Under the pieces are notes generated by a model, which saw only the letters and a list, made by a program, of their open reading frames with translations, searched no databases and had not been told where the DNA came from. Of a DNA stretch of 64,000 nt, positions 28,043-38,628 are shown in pieces. Each line of letters starts with the position of its first letter. Positions within the stretch are counted from its first letter, which is position 1. The translations under genes were made by a program, and so were the position numbers. The stretch lies in the NCBI RefSeq assembly GCF_014196125.1, contig NZ_JACIDA010000002.1:558001-622000 (forward strand). The letters are read 5' to 3'. The stretch is from Brevundimonas mediterranea (GTDB lineage Bacteria > Pseudomonadota > Alphaproteobacteria > Caulobacterales > Caulobacteraceae).

Positions 28043-28519
28043 AAAAGGGATTCCCGCCTCTCGAACATCCTCCACGCCCTGCTGCACATGGCCGAGCATG
28101 AGGCGCGGACCGGCGCGCCCATGACCTCGGACCAGCTGGCCGTCTGCCTGTCGACCAATCCGGTCGTGGTGCGCCGGACCATGGCCGGCCTGCGCGAGCA
28201 GGGGCTGGTGGCCTCGGAAAAGGGGCATGGCGGCGGCTGGCGGCTGGCCCTGCCGCTGGACCAGGTGACCCTGGGCCAGGTCAACATGGCCCTGGGCGAA
28301 CCCGGCCTGTTTCCCGAAGCCCCGCCGGTCGAGGCCGACGGCTGTCTGGTCGAGGCGGCGGTCAACGACGCATTGGCCGGGACCTACGCCGCCGCCCGCG
28401 CCCTGCTGGTCGCGCGACTGAACGAAATCACCTTGGCCGATCTGGCGGCGGACTTCGCGCGCCGGATGGCCGACCACCCGAAGAGGGATTTGCTCCATGC
28501 CCACCGCCACCCGTCCTGA
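28040..28519 (+). CDS. Rrf2-family transcriptional regulator
   Basis: 159 residues. Winged helix with SNILHALLHMAEH, TSDQLAVCLSTNPVVVRRTMAGLREQGLV, and a wing KGHGGGWRLA. There is no triple-cysteine iron-sulphur motif, so the sensing mode is not the IscR/NsrR type. Overlaps the next gene by 23 bases, so it probably controls the flavoprotein. An inverted repeat GTAAC-N7-GTTAC abuts its start. Confidence 0.88.
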   Translation: MKRDSRLSNILHALLHMAEHEARTGAPMTSDQLAVCLSTNPVVVRRTMAGLREQGLVASEKGHGGGWRLALPLDQVTLGQVNMALGEPGLFPEAPPVEADGCLVEAAVNDALAGTYAAARALLVARLNEITLADLAADFARRMADHPKRDLLHAHRHPS

Positions 28520-29450
28520 ACCCCGAGACTCTGAACCCATGCCGCACGACGCCCTGATCATCGGCGGTTCCTACGCCGGCCTGTCCGCCGCCCAGCAGTT
28601 GGTCCGGGCCCGTCGCCGGGTGCTGGTCATCGACGACGGCAAGCCGCGCAACCGCTTCGCCGCCCGCGCCCATGGCGTCCTGACCAACGACGGCAAGCCC
28701 GGCGCCGAGATCGCCGCCGCCGCCCGGTCCCAGGTCGCCGCCTATCCCACCGCCGCCTTCCGCATGGCCGAGGCGGTCGCGATCGAGCGGATCGACGGCG
28801 GCTTCTCGGTCGCCTTCGCCGACGGCACGCGCACGCGCGGCCGCCGCCTTCTGCTGTCGCATGGGGTCGAGGACGTCCTGCCCGATATTCCAGGCGTCAA
28901 GGAACGCTGGGGCCGCACGGCCCTGCACTGCCCCTGGTGCCACGGCTATGAGATTGGCGGCGGTTCCATCGGCGTGCTCGGGCGCGGCGACCATGCGGTC
29001 CAGTACGCCGCCACCGTGGCGGAGTGGGGCCAGGTCACCCTGTTCATGGGGCTGGAGGTCGGGCTGTCGCCGGAGGACGCCCATCTGCTGTACCGGCGCG
29101 GCGTCACCATAGAGACCACGCCCATCGCCCGGCTGGAGGGCGAGGCCCCGACGCTGACCGGGGCCCGCCTGACTGACGGCCGCTTCGTGGAGCTGAAAGC
29201 CATCTTCGTCGGCGCCAGCGTCCGCGTCGCCAGCCCCTTCGCCGAGCGGCTGGGCTGCGAGATGACCGACACCCCGATGGGCCGGGTGATCAAGGTGGAC
29301 GCCATGCAGGCGACGACCCAGCCGGGCGTGTTCGCCGCCGGCGACCTGGCGCGAGCCGCGTCCAACATCACCCTGGCCACCTCGGACGGCATGGTCGCCG
29401 CCCACGGCCTGTTCCGCTCGTTGGTCGAGGAAGAGACGGCCCCCGCCTAG
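28497..29450 (+). CDS. Thioredoxin-reductase-like flavoprotein
   Basis: 317 residues. FAD motif IIGGSYAGLSAAQQL; a CPWCHG motif near 145-150 in the place of the redox CxxC; NADPH motif GRGDHAVQYAA; and the C-terminal FAAGDLARAASNITLATSDG. GAGGGA upstream favours the ATG at 28497, with MPHDALIIGG (28539) an alternative. Preceded by an Rrf2 regulator and probably part of a redox-stress response. Confidence 0.88.
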   Translation: MPTATRPEPRDSEPMPHDALIIGGSYAGLSAAQQLVRARRRVLVIDDGKPRNRFAARAHGVLTNDGKPGAEIAAAARSQVAAYPTAAFRMAEAVAIERIDGGFSVAFADGTRTRGRRLLLSHGVEDVLPDIPGVKERWGRTALHCPWCHGYEIGGGSIGVLGRGDHAVQYAATVAEWGQVTLFMGLEVGLSPEDAHLLYRRGVTIETTPIARLEGEAPTLTGARLTDGRFVELKAIFVGASVRVASPFAERLGCEMTDTPMGRVIKVDAMQATTQPGVFAAGDLARAASNITLATSDGMVAAHGLFRSLVEEETAPA

Positions 29451-29470
29451 CCTCAGCCGCCTGACCGGAC

Positions 29471-29935
29471 CTAGCCGATCGTCGCCTCGACCGTGATGGT
29501 CGCGCGGACCGAGTGGGCCATTTCGCAGTGGTCGTGGGCCTGGTGGTGCAGGGCGTCGATCTCGGTCTGGTCCGGTTCGCGGCCGGTGAAACTGGTGAAG
29601 GGGCGCAGGGTGACCTCGGCGAGATAGCTCTTGCCGTTTTCGTCCTTGCCCATCTTGCCCGAAGCCTCGTCGACATAGGTGTCGACCACCAGGCCGGCGT
29701 TGGCGGCGAAGGCCAGGAACCACAGCATGTGGCAGCTGGACAGGGAGGCGATCATCGCCTCTTCCGGATCAACCGCGGCCGGGTCGGACATCGGCACGGG
29801 CACGCTGACCGGGGCCGACGACCCCGGCACCACCGCGCCGCCGTCGAAGGTCCAGGAATGGGCGCGGCTGTAGCGCTTGTCGAGGAAGGGCTGGTCGCCC
29901 CGGCTCCAGGCGATCTTGGCTTCGTACACGCCCAT
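29471..29935 (-). CDS. OsmC-family peroxiredoxin-like protein
   Basis: 154 residues. The two conserved cysteines lie in SLSSCHMLWF and in the second half (HDHCEMAHS). OsmC-like proteins reduce organic hydroperoxides. Ends 21 bp from the flavoprotein gene on the opposite strand. Fifteen bases upstream lies the GNAT gene in the same direction, so the two may share a promoter. Confidence 0.9.
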   Translation of the reverse strand: MGVYEAKIAWSRGDQPFLDKRYSRAHSWTFDGGAVVPGSSAPVSVPVPMSDPAAVDPEEAMIASLSSCHMLWFLAFAANAGLVVDTYVDEASGKMGKDENGKSYLAEVTLRPFTSFTGREPDQTEIDALHHQAHDHCEMAHSVRATITVEATIG

Positions 29936-29949
29936 GGTGGTCTCCCCTG

Positions 29950-30645
29950 TCAGTCGGCCAGGATCGTATAGACCATCGGCGCCCGAACCTCGAAGCCCAG
30001 CGAGCGGTAAAAGGCGATGGTCGCCTCATGGTCGGCGAAGGCGTGGAGGAAGGCGGCTTCGCCCGAGGCGTGGATCTGGCCCACCACCGCCCGCGACAGG
30101 GCGGCCGCATAGCCGCGCCCGCGGTGGTCGGGGTGGGTGCACACCCCGCTCAGTTCGGTGAAGCCGTCCAGGCGCAGACGGCGCCCGGCCATGGCGACCA
30201 GTTGGCCGTCCTGTTTCACTCCGATGAAGGGGCCGAGTTCGCGCGTTCTTGAGCGGAAGGGACCGGGCCGGGTCAGGGTGGCCAGGGCCAGCATGGCCGG
30301 AGCGTCGGCCGGGGTCAGGGTCTCGAAGGCGATCACCGGCGCCTTGCCCGGCGTCAGCGCGACACAGGTCATCTGCACCAGACCGATGCGACGATCCACG
30401 GCGATTCCGTCCGGCAGGACGTCGGCCATCGGTCCGTCGGCGTGCTCGACCAGGCTCGCGCCCGGGTGCAGGCGGGCAAGTTCTGTCAGGCGGGCCCGGC
30501 TTTCGCGAGAGGCGTCGGCGGCCGACAGGAAAACCCCGACCTCGGGATCGATGCGCACGGCGCGCGTGTCGGACTCCGGCGTCGTGAACGACGACAGACG
30601 GGTGGTCAGGGCGTTCCAGACGGCGCGATCAAGGGGATGATTCAT
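29950..30645 (-). CDS. GNAT-family N-acetyltransferase
   Basis: 231 residues with the GNAT core in the C-terminal half: VCTHPDHRGRGYAAALSRAVV is motif A for acetyl-CoA, followed by AFYRSLGFEVR. The N-terminal half is a family-specific extension. Substrate unknown. Upstream of OsmC by 15 bp. Confidence 0.85.
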   Translation of the reverse strand: MNHPLDRAVWNALTTRLSSFTTPESDTRAVRIDPEVGVFLSAADASRESRARLTELARLHPGASLVEHADGPMADVLPDGIAVDRRIGLVQMTCVALTPGKAPVIAFETLTPADAPAMLALATLTRPGPFRSRTRELGPFIGVKQDGQLVAMAGRRLRLDGFTELSGVCTHPDHRGRGYAAALSRAVVGQIHASGEAAFLHAFADHEATIAFYRSLGFEVRAPMVYTILAD

Positions 30646-30720
30646 GGTCGGGCTTCTAACCCCGACGGCGCGGGGGCGGAACCGGTCGCCGCGACGCCGC
30701 GTCCGAAAACCGCCAGCGCC

Positions 30721-31761
30721 CTACCCCCTCCAGAAGCCGACGATCTTCTTGACCTCGTCCACCACCGGGTCGGCGACGGCCGCGGCGCGTTCGGCGCCGT
30801 CCTTCAGCACGCGGTCGATCTCGGCTGGGTCGTCCATCAGGCGGCGCATCTCGGCCGTGACCGGCGCCAGTGAGGCCACCGCTAGGTCCGCGAGGGCCGG
30901 CTTGAAGGCGCCGAAGCCCTGGCCGCCGAACTGTTCGATCACCTGTTCGCGCGTCAGCCCGGCCAGGGCCGCGTAGATGGCCACCAGGTTCTTGGCCTCG
31001 GGCCGGTCGTTCAGTCCGTCCAGGGTTTCCGGCAGGGGCTCGGGATCGGTCTTGGCCTTGCGGATCTTGGACGCGATCGTGTCGGCGTCGTCGGTCAGGT
31101 TGATGCGGCTGTTGTCGGACGGGTCTGACTTGGACATCTTGGCCGCCCCGTCACGCAGCGACATGACGCGCGTCGCCGGCCCCTGGATGATGGGCTCGGG
31201 CACGGGGAAATAGCCGGGGACGCCGAAGTCGTTGTTGAACTTGGCGGCGATGTCGCGGGTCAGTTCCAGATGCTGTTTCTGGTCCTCGCCGACCGGCACC
31301 TCGGTCGCCTTGTACAGCAGGATGTCGGCGGCCTGGAGCACCGGATAGGTGTAGAGGCCGACCGAGGCCCGTTCCTTGTGTTTGCCCGACTTCTCCTTGA
31401 ACTGGGTCATCCGGTCCAGCCAGCCCAGGCGGGCGACGCAGTTGAAGATCCAGGCCAGTTCGGCATGGGCGCGCACGGCGGACTGCGGGAAGATGATCGA
31501 CTTGGCCGGATCCAGGCCCGAGGCCAGATAGGCGGCGGCGATCTCGCGCGTCTGGGCGGCCAGCTTGTCCGGCTCCTGCCAGACGGTGATGGCGTGCATG
31601 TCGGCGACGAAGACGAAGACGGGCGCGCCCTGGTCCTGCAGTTCGACGAACCGCTTCAGGGCGCCGAGATAGTTGCCCAGGTGAAGCGCGCCGGAGGCCT
31701 GGATGCCGGACAGGATGCGGCGCGGGCCGGTGTAGAGGGCCGGGGGAGTTTGGTCGGTCAT
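30721..31761 (-). CDS. trpS: Tryptophanyl-tRNA synthetase
   Basis: 346 residues, class I. The HIGH-like motif HLGN is at 27-30 in [13 protein letters not shown], and KMSKS is in [11 protein letters not shown] near residue 208. Charges tRNATrp. About 120 bp separate it from the murJ stop upstream. Confidence 0.97.
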   Translation of the reverse strand: MTDQTPPALYTGPRRILSGIQASGALHLGNYLGALKRFVELQDQGAPVFVFVADMHAITVWQEPDKLAAQTREIAAAYLASGLDPAKSIIFPQSAVRAHAELAWIFNCVARLGWLDRMTQFKEKSGKHKERASVGLYTYPVLQAADILLYKATEVPVGEDQKQHLELTRDIAAKFNNDFGVPGYFPVPEPIIQGPATRVMSLRDGAAKMSKSDPSDNSRINLTDDADTIASKIRKAKTDPEPLPETLDGLNDRPEAKNLVAIYAALAGLTREQVIEQFGGQGFGAFKPALADLAVASLAPVTAEMRRLMDDPAEIDRVLKDGAERAAAVADPVVDEVKKIVGFWRG

Positions 31762-31884
31762 GGATTCGGGTCTCGAAAAGGCAGGGTCAGGCGTGGCGAA
31801 GGATGCGGCGGTTCAGCCGCGCCATCGCCAGGTGGAGATCAGGCCCGAAAGGATCATGGCTCGCGCTTATCGCCTCGACGGGGT

Positions 31885-33480
31885 TCAGTCCAGACCCGAG
31901 ACGGCCGAACCGCCGGGCTCGCGCCGCAGGGTCGCCTGCAGTTCGGCCAGGGTGACGGCGCGGAAGGCCAAAAGACAGGCGCCATAGATGCCCGCGCCCA
32001 GGCCGCAGACCGCCAGGATGGCGATCTCCTTGGCCAGCAGCACCTGGCTGAGCAGTCCATAGTTGATCCCGGCGAGCAGCAGCAGGCCGGCCATGACCGC
32101 GCTGGCGGCCAGGACGCGGGCGATGCGCGAGAGAAAGGCCGGTGACGGCCGCCAGCTGTTCTCGCGGATCAGGACCCCGGCCAGCAGGCCCACATTGACC
32201 CAGGCCGAGACGCTGGTGGCGATGGCCAGACCCAGCACCCCGTCCCAGCCCTGGGCGCTGAACCAGAAGAACAGGCCCGAGCCCAGGATGACGGTGATGA
32301 CCACGCTGACGACCGCGAAGATCATCGGCCGGCGCGTGTCCTGGCGCGCGAAGAAGGGCGGGGTCAGGACCTTGGCCAGGACGAAGGCCGGCACGCCCCA
32401 GGCGAACTGGCGCAGCACGTCGGCGGTGCGGGCGGCGTCGGCGCTGGTGAAGGCGCCGCGCGTCACCGTGGCGTCGATGATGAAGAAGGGGATGACAAAC
32501 AGGGCCACGGCGGCCGGCAGGGTGAAGGCCATGGCCAGGTTGATCCCGTCGTCCAACGTCTTCTGCCCGCCCACGTGATCGCCATCAACGAAGGCCTTCG
32601 TCAGGCGCGGCACCAGGGCCAGGCCGATGGCGACCCCGACCAGACCCAAGGGAAGCTGATATAGCCGGTCCGCGTTATACAGCACCGACCGCGCGCCCTC
32701 GTCCGATCCGGTCAGGAACTGCGACACCAGGGAGTTGATTTGCAAGGCGCCGCCGGCCAGAGCGCCTGGCACGGCCAGGGCTAGGGTGTGTCGGACATTG
32801 GGCGTGATCCGGGGCAGGCCGATCTTTAGCTTCACGCCCAGCCGCCGCACGCCCCACCACAAGAGACCGGCCTGAATGACGCCTGACACCGTCACCGCAG
32901 CCGTCACCATCAGCAGCACCGTCTCCTGCGGGACGGGCAGGATCATCGGTGGAATCAGGGCGGCCAGGGTGCATAGGTTCAAAAACACCGGCACAGCGGC
33001 CGACAAAGCGAACCGCCCGCCGGTGTTCAGCACGCCCGACAGCAGCGAGGCCACGGTCATGCAGGCCAGATAGGGCATGGCCAGCTGAGTGGCGATCACG
33101 GCGGCGCGCAGCACCTCGGGCTGGCCCTGATAGGCCGACAGCAGCCAGGGCATGATCCAGGGCATCACGACCTGAAGCAGGATGCAGAAGCCGGCGACCA
33201 CCGCCAGCATGAAGCTGAGCGCTTCGGACGCGGTGACGGCGGCTGCCTCTTCGCCCTGGCGCGCCCGGACGCCGCCGTAGACCGGCACGAAGGCCTGGGC
33301 GAAGGCGCCCTCGGCGAACAGGCGACGGAACATATTGGGCAACATGAGCGCCGTGGTGAAGGCGTCCATCATCGGCCCCTGGCCGAAGCGCGCCGCCAGC
33401 GCCATGTCACGGACGAATCCCAAAATGCGGCTGCCCAGGGTCAGGCTGGACTGAACCAGGGTGTTGCGGGCGAGGCTCAT
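31885..33480 (-). CDS. murJ: Lipid II flippase MurJ
   Basis: 531 residues, integral to the inner membrane with about fourteen hydrophobic segments. N-terminal RILGFVRDMALAARFGQGPMMDAFTTALMLPNMFRRLFAEGAF is the family hallmark, with the essential Arg and Asp residues of the cavity visible. Flips lipid II for peptidoglycan synthesis. Lies between glnD and trpS on the same strand. Confidence 0.96.
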   Translation of the reverse strand: MSLARNTLVQSSLTLGSRILGFVRDMALAARFGQGPMMDAFTTALMLPNMFRRLFAEGAFAQAFVPVYGGVRARQGEEAAAVTASEALSFMLAVVAGFCILLQVVMPWIMPWLLSAYQGQPEVLRAAVIATQLAMPYLACMTVASLLSGVLNTGGRFALSAAVPVFLNLCTLAALIPPMILPVPQETVLLMVTAAVTVSGVIQAGLLWWGVRRLGVKLKIGLPRITPNVRHTLALAVPGALAGGALQINSLVSQFLTGSDEGARSVLYNADRLYQLPLGLVGVAIGLALVPRLTKAFVDGDHVGGQKTLDDGINLAMAFTLPAAVALFVIPFFIIDATVTRGAFTSADAARTADVLRQFAWGVPAFVLAKVLTPPFFARQDTRRPMIFAVVSVVITVILGSGLFFWFSAQGWDGVLGLAIATSVSAWVNVGLLAGVLIRENSWRPSPAFLSRIARVLAASAVMAGLLLLAGINYGLLSQVLLAKEIAILAVCGLGAGIYGACLLAFRAVTLAELQATLRREPGGSAVSGLD

Positions 33481-33515
33481 GCGGACCGGTGGCGAAAGAC
33501 TGGGAGGGGTGACGC

Positions 33516-36218
33516 TTAGCGCGCTTCCTGGGGCGGCGATATGGCCTTGGCGCGGGTCCGGCGGCCCAGGTCCGAGACGTCGCGCGCGCTGGCGCGGGCC
33601 GAGGCGACCTTGCGGCCCTCGGGGGCCGGGGCGCGGCTGTCCAGCACGGCCTCCAGGGCAGTGCGCAGTTCGGCGATCCGCTGTTCGGACGTGATCTTGC
33701 GCCCCTTGCGATCGACCACATAGAAACTGTCCACCGCCCGTTCGCCATAGCTGGCGACATGGGCCGAGCGGATGTTCAGCCCCTCGTCGCTGAAGACCCG
33801 CGACAGGGCGGCCAGCAGGCCGGGCCGGTCGGCGCCCGAGACCTCGACCACGGTGGCGGCCTCGCTGGCGTGGTGATCGACCATGACCACGGGCCGGACC
33901 TCGAAGGCGGCCTTTCTGGCGTTGCCGGCGGGGGCGGGCGCCTTGCTGATGCGGCCCTCGCCGCGGGCGGCCTTCTCCAGGGCTTCCACCAGGGCCTTGA
34001 GCCGGCGCGGTTCGGCCTGGCCGTAAGGCAGGCCCGCCCCGTCCTGAACCCGGAAGACGTCCAGGACCACGCCCTCGCTGGTCGTCGCCACCCGGGCGTC
34101 AGTGACGTCGGCGCCCAGGGCGGCCATGGTCTGGGCCAGGTCGGCGAACAGGCCGGGCCGGTCTGTGGCGGCGATGGAGATCTCGGTAGCCTGGACCGGC
34201 AGGCCCTCGACCGGGGTCAGGGGCGCGGCCTGGGCGGCGGCGCCGGTCTGGCGGGCCCGCTGCACCAGGGCCGGATGCGCCGCCAGCGGATCCTCGCGCG
34301 CCACGTCCTCGCCCCGGAACAGCGCGGCGACCTGGTCGTAGAGGGTGCGCATCAACTGCCCCTTCCAGCCGTTCCAGACCCCCGGCCCCACGGCGCGGAT
34401 GTCGGCCACGGTCAGGACCAGCAGCATGCGCAGCCGCTCGGGATCGCCGACCAGTTCGGCGAAGGCGCGGATCGTGGCCGGATCGGACAGGTCGCGCTTC
34501 TGGGCGTAGTCCGACAGGGCCAGGTGGCTGCGCACCAGCCAGACCACCAGTTCGATGCGGCGCGGATCGACGCCCAGGCGTTCGCAGGCCCGGCGCGCGG
34601 CGATGGCTCCGTCCTCCAGCTGCCCCCGCTCGCCGCCCTTGCCGACGTCGTGCAGCAGCATGCCCAGCATCAGAGCCTCCATGTCCGAGATCAGATGCAC
34701 GATCTCGGTCGCCATCGGATGGTCGGCCTTCAGCTTGCCGCGCGCGATGTCGTTGATGATGCCGATGGCCTGGAGCGTGTGCTCGTCCACCGTATAGGCG
34801 TGGTACATGTTGAACTGGGTCTGGCCGACGATCCGCCCCCATTCGGGCAGGAACCGGCCCAGCAGGCCCGTCTCGTTCATGATGGTCAGGGTGCGATAGG
34901 GCCGCTGTCCGTGCGTCAGGACGTTCAGGAAGGCGCGCGTCGCCTCCGGATCACGACGCAGCCTGGGCGTCACCAGCGACAGGCTCCGGCTGACGGCCGA
35001 GAAGGCGTCGGGGTGCAGGTCCAGGTCGTGGCGGTCGGCGCAGACGAACAGGGTCAGAAGCTTGACCGGATCGGCGGTGAAGACCTCGGGCCCCTCGACC
35101 GACAGACGCCCCTGATCGACCCAGAAGCCCTCGACCTCCAGCTTGCGGCGGTTGGGCCGGAACGGGGTCATCAGGCGCGACAGGCCCTGGGTGGGCTTCT
35201 GGTGGCGGGCCTCCAGCTTGGCCGACATGGCGCGGGTCAGGGCGCCGACGTCGCGGGCGACCAGGAAATAGCGGCGCATGAACCGTTCCACCGCCGGCTC
35301 GTCGCCACGCCCGCGCCACCCCATCCGCCGGGCCACCTCGGGCTGCATGTCGAAAGTCAGCTTCTCCTCGGCCCGCCCCGCGACCAGATGCAGATGGATC
35401 CGCACCCGCCACAGAAAATCGAACGCCTCATCCGAGGTGCGGCGTTCGCGCGGGGTGAACATCTCGTCCATCACCGTCGCGCCCAGCCGGCTTTCCGGCG
35501 CCAGGGAGCGGGCGATCCAGTACAGGGTGTTCAGGTCGCGCAGCCCTCCCTTGCCGTCCTTGACGTTGGGCTCGACCTTGTAGCGGGTCACGCCCGCCTT
35601 CTGGTGACGGAGGGCGCGCTCCTCCAGTTTGGCGGCGATGAAGGGGCGGGGGTCGGACTTGGCCACCATGTCGCGGAAGCGGCCGATCATCAGGTCCGAA
35701 AGTCGGGCGTCCCCGGCCAGCGGCCGGGCTTCCAGCAAGGCGGTGCGCACCGTCATGTCGGTGCGCGACAGGGCCAGACAGTCTTCGACCGACCGCACCG
35801 AAGGCCCCACCTTCGCCCCCAGATCCCACAGGACATAGAGGATGAACTCGATCACCCGCTCGCCGCGCGGCGTCGGCTTGCCGGGCCGCAGGAACAGCAG
35901 GTCCAGGTCGGAATAGGGCGCCAGGACGCCGCGGCCGTAACCGCCCACCGCCACCAGCGACAGGCGTTCGCACTCCACAGGCGATACGGGATGAAGGGTC
36001 TGGGTCGCCACCCGCCACAGGGCCGCCAGCATGTCGTCGGCGGCCGTGGCGTACAGGCGGGCGACCTCGCGCCCGTTCAGCCCCCCGTCCAGTTTGCGTT
36101 CGGCGCGGGCGCGGGCGGCGTCGTAGCTGTCCCTCAGAACGGACGCGACCGCCGCGCGCGGATCTCCCGCGCGGGCGGCCTCGTCAAGGCGGTCATCCAG
36201 ACTGGGCGAAGCGGTCAT
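33516..36218 (-). CDS. glnD: Bifunctional uridylyltransferase/uridylyl-removing enzyme GlnD
   Basis: Senses glutamine and modifies PII proteins. 900 residues from the ATG at 36216-36218, preferred because AGGTGG precedes it; the upstream GTG (36225-36227) is an alternative. Nucleotidyltransferase domain with GGYGRGVLAPYSDLDLL near residue 93, HD domain with LLHDVGKG near 521, and two C-terminal ACT domains (about 670 and 790). A long antisense frame over it is a GC artefact. Confidence 0.97.
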   Translation of the reverse strand: MTASPSLDDRLDEAARAGDPRAAVASVLRDSYDAARARAERKLDGGLNGREVARLYATAADDMLAALWRVATQTLHPVSPVECERLSLVAVGGYGRGVLAPYSDLDLLFLRPGKPTPRGERVIEFILYVLWDLGAKVGPSVRSVEDCLALSRTDMTVRTALLEARPLAGDARLSDLMIGRFRDMVAKSDPRPFIAAKLEERALRHQKAGVTRYKVEPNVKDGKGGLRDLNTLYWIARSLAPESRLGATVMDEMFTPRERRTSDEAFDFLWRVRIHLHLVAGRAEEKLTFDMQPEVARRMGWRGRGDEPAVERFMRRYFLVARDVGALTRAMSAKLEARHQKPTQGLSRLMTPFRPNRRKLEVEGFWVDQGRLSVEGPEVFTADPVKLLTLFVCADRHDLDLHPDAFSAVSRSLSLVTPRLRRDPEATRAFLNVLTHGQRPYRTLTIMNETGLLGRFLPEWGRIVGQTQFNMYHAYTVDEHTLQAIGIINDIARGKLKADHPMATEIVHLISDMEALMLGMLLHDVGKGGERGQLEDGAIAARRACERLGVDPRRIELVVWLVRSHLALSDYAQKRDLSDPATIRAFAELVGDPERLRMLLVLTVADIRAVGPGVWNGWKGQLMRTLYDQVAALFRGEDVAREDPLAAHPALVQRARQTGAAAQAAPLTPVEGLPVQATEISIAATDRPGLFADLAQTMAALGADVTDARVATTSEGVVLDVFRVQDGAGLPYGQAEPRRLKALVEALEKAARGEGRISKAPAPAGNARKAAFEVRPVVMVDHHASEAATVVEVSGADRPGLLAALSRVFSDEGLNIRSAHVASYGERAVDSFYVVDRKGRKITSEQRIAELRTALEAVLDSRAPAPEGRKVASARASARDVSDLGRRTRAKAISPPQEAR

Positions 36219-36264
36219 GCCAGCCACCTATAGGCCGCATCCCCCTTCGCGTCAGTGGAGGATA

Positions 36265-38097
36265 TTACTCGGGGCGAACGCGCTTCTTGCGGAACGACGG
36301 GTTCAGCGTCTGCTTGCGCAGACGGATGGACTTCGGCGTCACCTCGACCAGCTCGTCGTCGTCGATATAGGCGATGGCCTGTTCCAGCGACATCTGGCGC
36401 GGCGGTGTCAGGCGCACGGCCTCGTCCTTGCCGGAGGCGCGGACGTTGGTCAGTTGCTTGCCCTTGATCGGGTTGACGTCCAGGTCGTCCCAGCGCGCGT
36501 TCTCGCCGATGATCATGCCCTGATAGGTCTTCTCGCCGGCGCCGACGAACATGACGCCGCGATCTTCCAGGTTCCACAGGGCGAAGGCCGCCGTGTCGCC
36601 GTCCGAGTTCGAGATCAGCACGCCCTTCAGACGACCGGCGATCGCGCCCTTGTATTCTTCGTAGTGGCTGAAGACCCGGTTCAGCACGCCCGAACCGCGC
36701 GTGTCGGTCAGGAACTCGCCCTGATAGCCGATCAGCGAGCGTGACGGGCATTTCAGGCTGATGCGGGTCTTGCCGGCGCCCGACGGCCCCATGTCGGTCA
36801 TTTCGGCCTTACGGGCCGACAGCTTCTCGATGACGATGCCCGAGAATTCGTCGTCGACGTCGATCATGACGTCTTCGATGGGCTCCATCTTCTCGCCGTT
36901 GGGGCCTTCCTGGAAGACCACGCGCGGACGCGAGATCGAGACCTCGAAGCCTTCGCGGCGCATGTTTTCGATCAGAACGCCCAGCTGGAGTTCGCCACGG
37001 CCGGCCACTTCGTAGGCGTCGCCGCCTTCGGTGGTGGTGACGCGGATGGCGACGTTGGCTTCGGCTTCCTTCAGCAGACGGTCGCGGATGACGCGCGACT
37101 GAACCTTGTCGCCTTCGCGGCCGGCCAGCGGGCTGTCGTTGACCGAGACGGTCATGGAGATGGTGGGCGGATCGATGGGTTGAGCCGGCAGGGCGTCGAC
37201 GACTTCCATGGCGCACAGGGTGTCGGCCACGGTCGCCTTGGACATGCCGGCGATGGCGACGATGTCGCCCGCTTCCGAACCCTCGTCCAGAGCCGTACGC
37301 TTCAGGCCGCGGAAGGCCAGGACCTTGGTGATCCGGCCGCGTTCGATTTCCTTGCCTTCGCGGTCCAGGGCGTGGATCGCCATGCCGGGGATCGCCTTGC
37401 CGCTCTCGATGCGGCCGGTCAGAATCCGGCCCAGGAAGGGGTCGGACTCGATCAGCACGTTCAGCATCTGGAACGGCTTGTCTTTATTTTCTTGAACCTT
37501 GGGCGGCGGGACGTGGTCGACGATCAGGTCGAACAGCGGGGCCAGGTTGTCGTTGGGCTGGTTCAGATCCATCGTCGCCCAGCCGTTGCGGCCCGAGGCG
37601 TAGATGTGGGGGAAGTCCAGTTGCTCGTCCGTCGCGCCGATGGCGGCGAACAGGTCGAAGGTCTCGTTGTGGACGCGGTCCGGATCGGCGTGGGCGCGGT
37701 CGACCTTGTTGATGCACAGGATCGGGCGCAGGCCCATCTTTAGGGCCTTGGTCAGGACGAACTTGGTCTGGGGCATGACGCCCTCTTCGGCGTCCACCAG
37801 GATGACGCAGCCGTCCACCATGCCCAGGATCCGCTCGACTTCGCCGCCGAAGTCAGCGTGGCCGGGGGTGTCGATGATGTTGATGCGGGTTTCGCCGGCC
37901 TTGCCGTTCCAGAGCACCGAAGTGCACTTGGCCAGGATGGTGATGCCGCGTTCCTTCTCCTGGTCATTGGAGTCCATGGCGCGCTCTGTCGTCGCCTCAT
38001 TGGCTCGGAAGACGCCGGACTGGGCCAGTAGTTGGTCCACCAGGGTCGTCTTCCCGTGGTCGACGTGGGCGATGATGGCGACGTTGCGCAGGTTCAT
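36265..38097 (-). CDS. typA: Ribosome-associated GTPase TypA/BipA
   Basis: 610 residues. G1 [10 protein letters not shown]3 [11 protein letters not shown]4 [13 protein letters not shown] (NKxD), then EF-G-like domains and the BipA-specific C-terminal [26 protein letters not shown]. Acts on the ribosome in stress and assembly at low temperature. Stands alone, 38 bp upstream of glnD in the same direction. Confidence 0.97.
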   Translation of the reverse strand: MNLRNVAIIAHVDHGKTTLVDQLLAQSGVFRANEATTERAMDSNDQEKERGITILAKCTSVLWNGKAGETRINIIDTPGHADFGGEVERILGMVDGCVILVDAEEGVMPQTKFVLTKALKMGLRPILCINKVDRAHADPDRVHNETFDLFAAIGATDEQLDFPHIYASGRNGWATMDLNQPNDNLAPLFDLIVDHVPPPKVQENKDKPFQMLNVLIESDPFLGRILTGRIESGKAIPGMAIHALDREGKEIERGRITKVLAFRGLKRTALDEGSEAGDIVAIAGMSKATVADTLCAMEVVDALPAQPIDPPTISMTVSVNDSPLAGREGDKVQSRVIRDRLLKEAEANVAIRVTTTEGGDAYEVAGRGELQLGVLIENMRREGFEVSISRPRVVFQEGPNGEKMEPIEDVMIDVDDEFSGIVIEKLSARKAEMTDMGPSGAGKTRISLKCPSRSLIGYQGEFLTDTRGSGVLNRVFSHYEEYKGAIAGRLKGVLISNSDGDTAAFALWNLEDRGVMFVGAGEKTYQGMIIGENARWDDLDVNPIKGKQLTNVRASGKDEAVRLTPPRQMSLEQAIAYIDDDELVEVTPKSIRLRKQTLNPSFRKKRVRPE

Positions 38098-38322
38098 TTG
38101 ATAATCGCGAAAAGGCGCGGCCGGGATGCAGGCGGCCGCTGGTCATGAAAAGGCATGCAGGGAGCGCGCGCCTCTTACAGGCATGTGGACGGAAAGACCA
38201 GAGCGGGCGTTTCACCGTCCGCCGCCGCCTTACCGATATTTCATTCCCGACGCCGCATCTGTGGGGCATGGCGGCTCCCTCTATTCCCGTGACGGCATGA
38301 CCGTTCAGGAATGGAGAAGACG

Positions 38323-38628
38323 ATGTCGGCCTTGATGGGAATGATTATGGCGGGTCTGCTGGCGACAGGGACTGCGCCGGACATGCGGGTGGACGCCCGC
38401 GATCTCGCCATGGCCCGCCCGGGCGACGCTGCGGTTCTGGCCGAGCGTATTCAGGCGGCGAGCCGAAGCTGGTGCGCCCGCTATCGCGGCCTTCTGACGC
38501 CGAACGACGTGGGCATGCCCAGCGTCTGCGAGCGTGAGATGAAGCGTCGCGCCTTCTACCAGCTCCCTAGGGAACAGCGTCGCCTCTTCGTACAGGCAGG
38601 GGGACGGCGGACCCTGAACCGGCCCTAG
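38323..38628 (+). CDS. UrcA family exported protein
   Basis: 101 residues from the ATG at 38323-38325, which is favoured by GGAGA just upstream; an in-frame ATG at 38311 is too close to its AGGA. A signal peptide (1-18) is followed by the UrcA pattern: VDARDLAMARPGDAAVLAERIQAASRSWC, then a second Cys in SVCEREMKR. These small periplasmic proteins are abundant in Caulobacterales and sphingomonads; their function is not known. Confidence 0.78.
   Translation: MSALMGMIMAGLLATGTAPDMRVDARDLAMARPGDAAVLAERIQAASRSWCARYRGLLTPNDVGMPSVCEREMKRRAFYQLPREQRRLFVQAGGRRTLNRP

Noticed and set aside
33759..36233. Long open frame (824 codons) antisense to glnD
   Set aside because: Shadow of glnD; rich in Gln, Gly, Arg and His with no domain signature.
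38098..38322. Small open frames between bipA and the UrcA gene
   Set aside because: No Shine-Dalgarno, no protein-like pattern, and no conserved segment visible.
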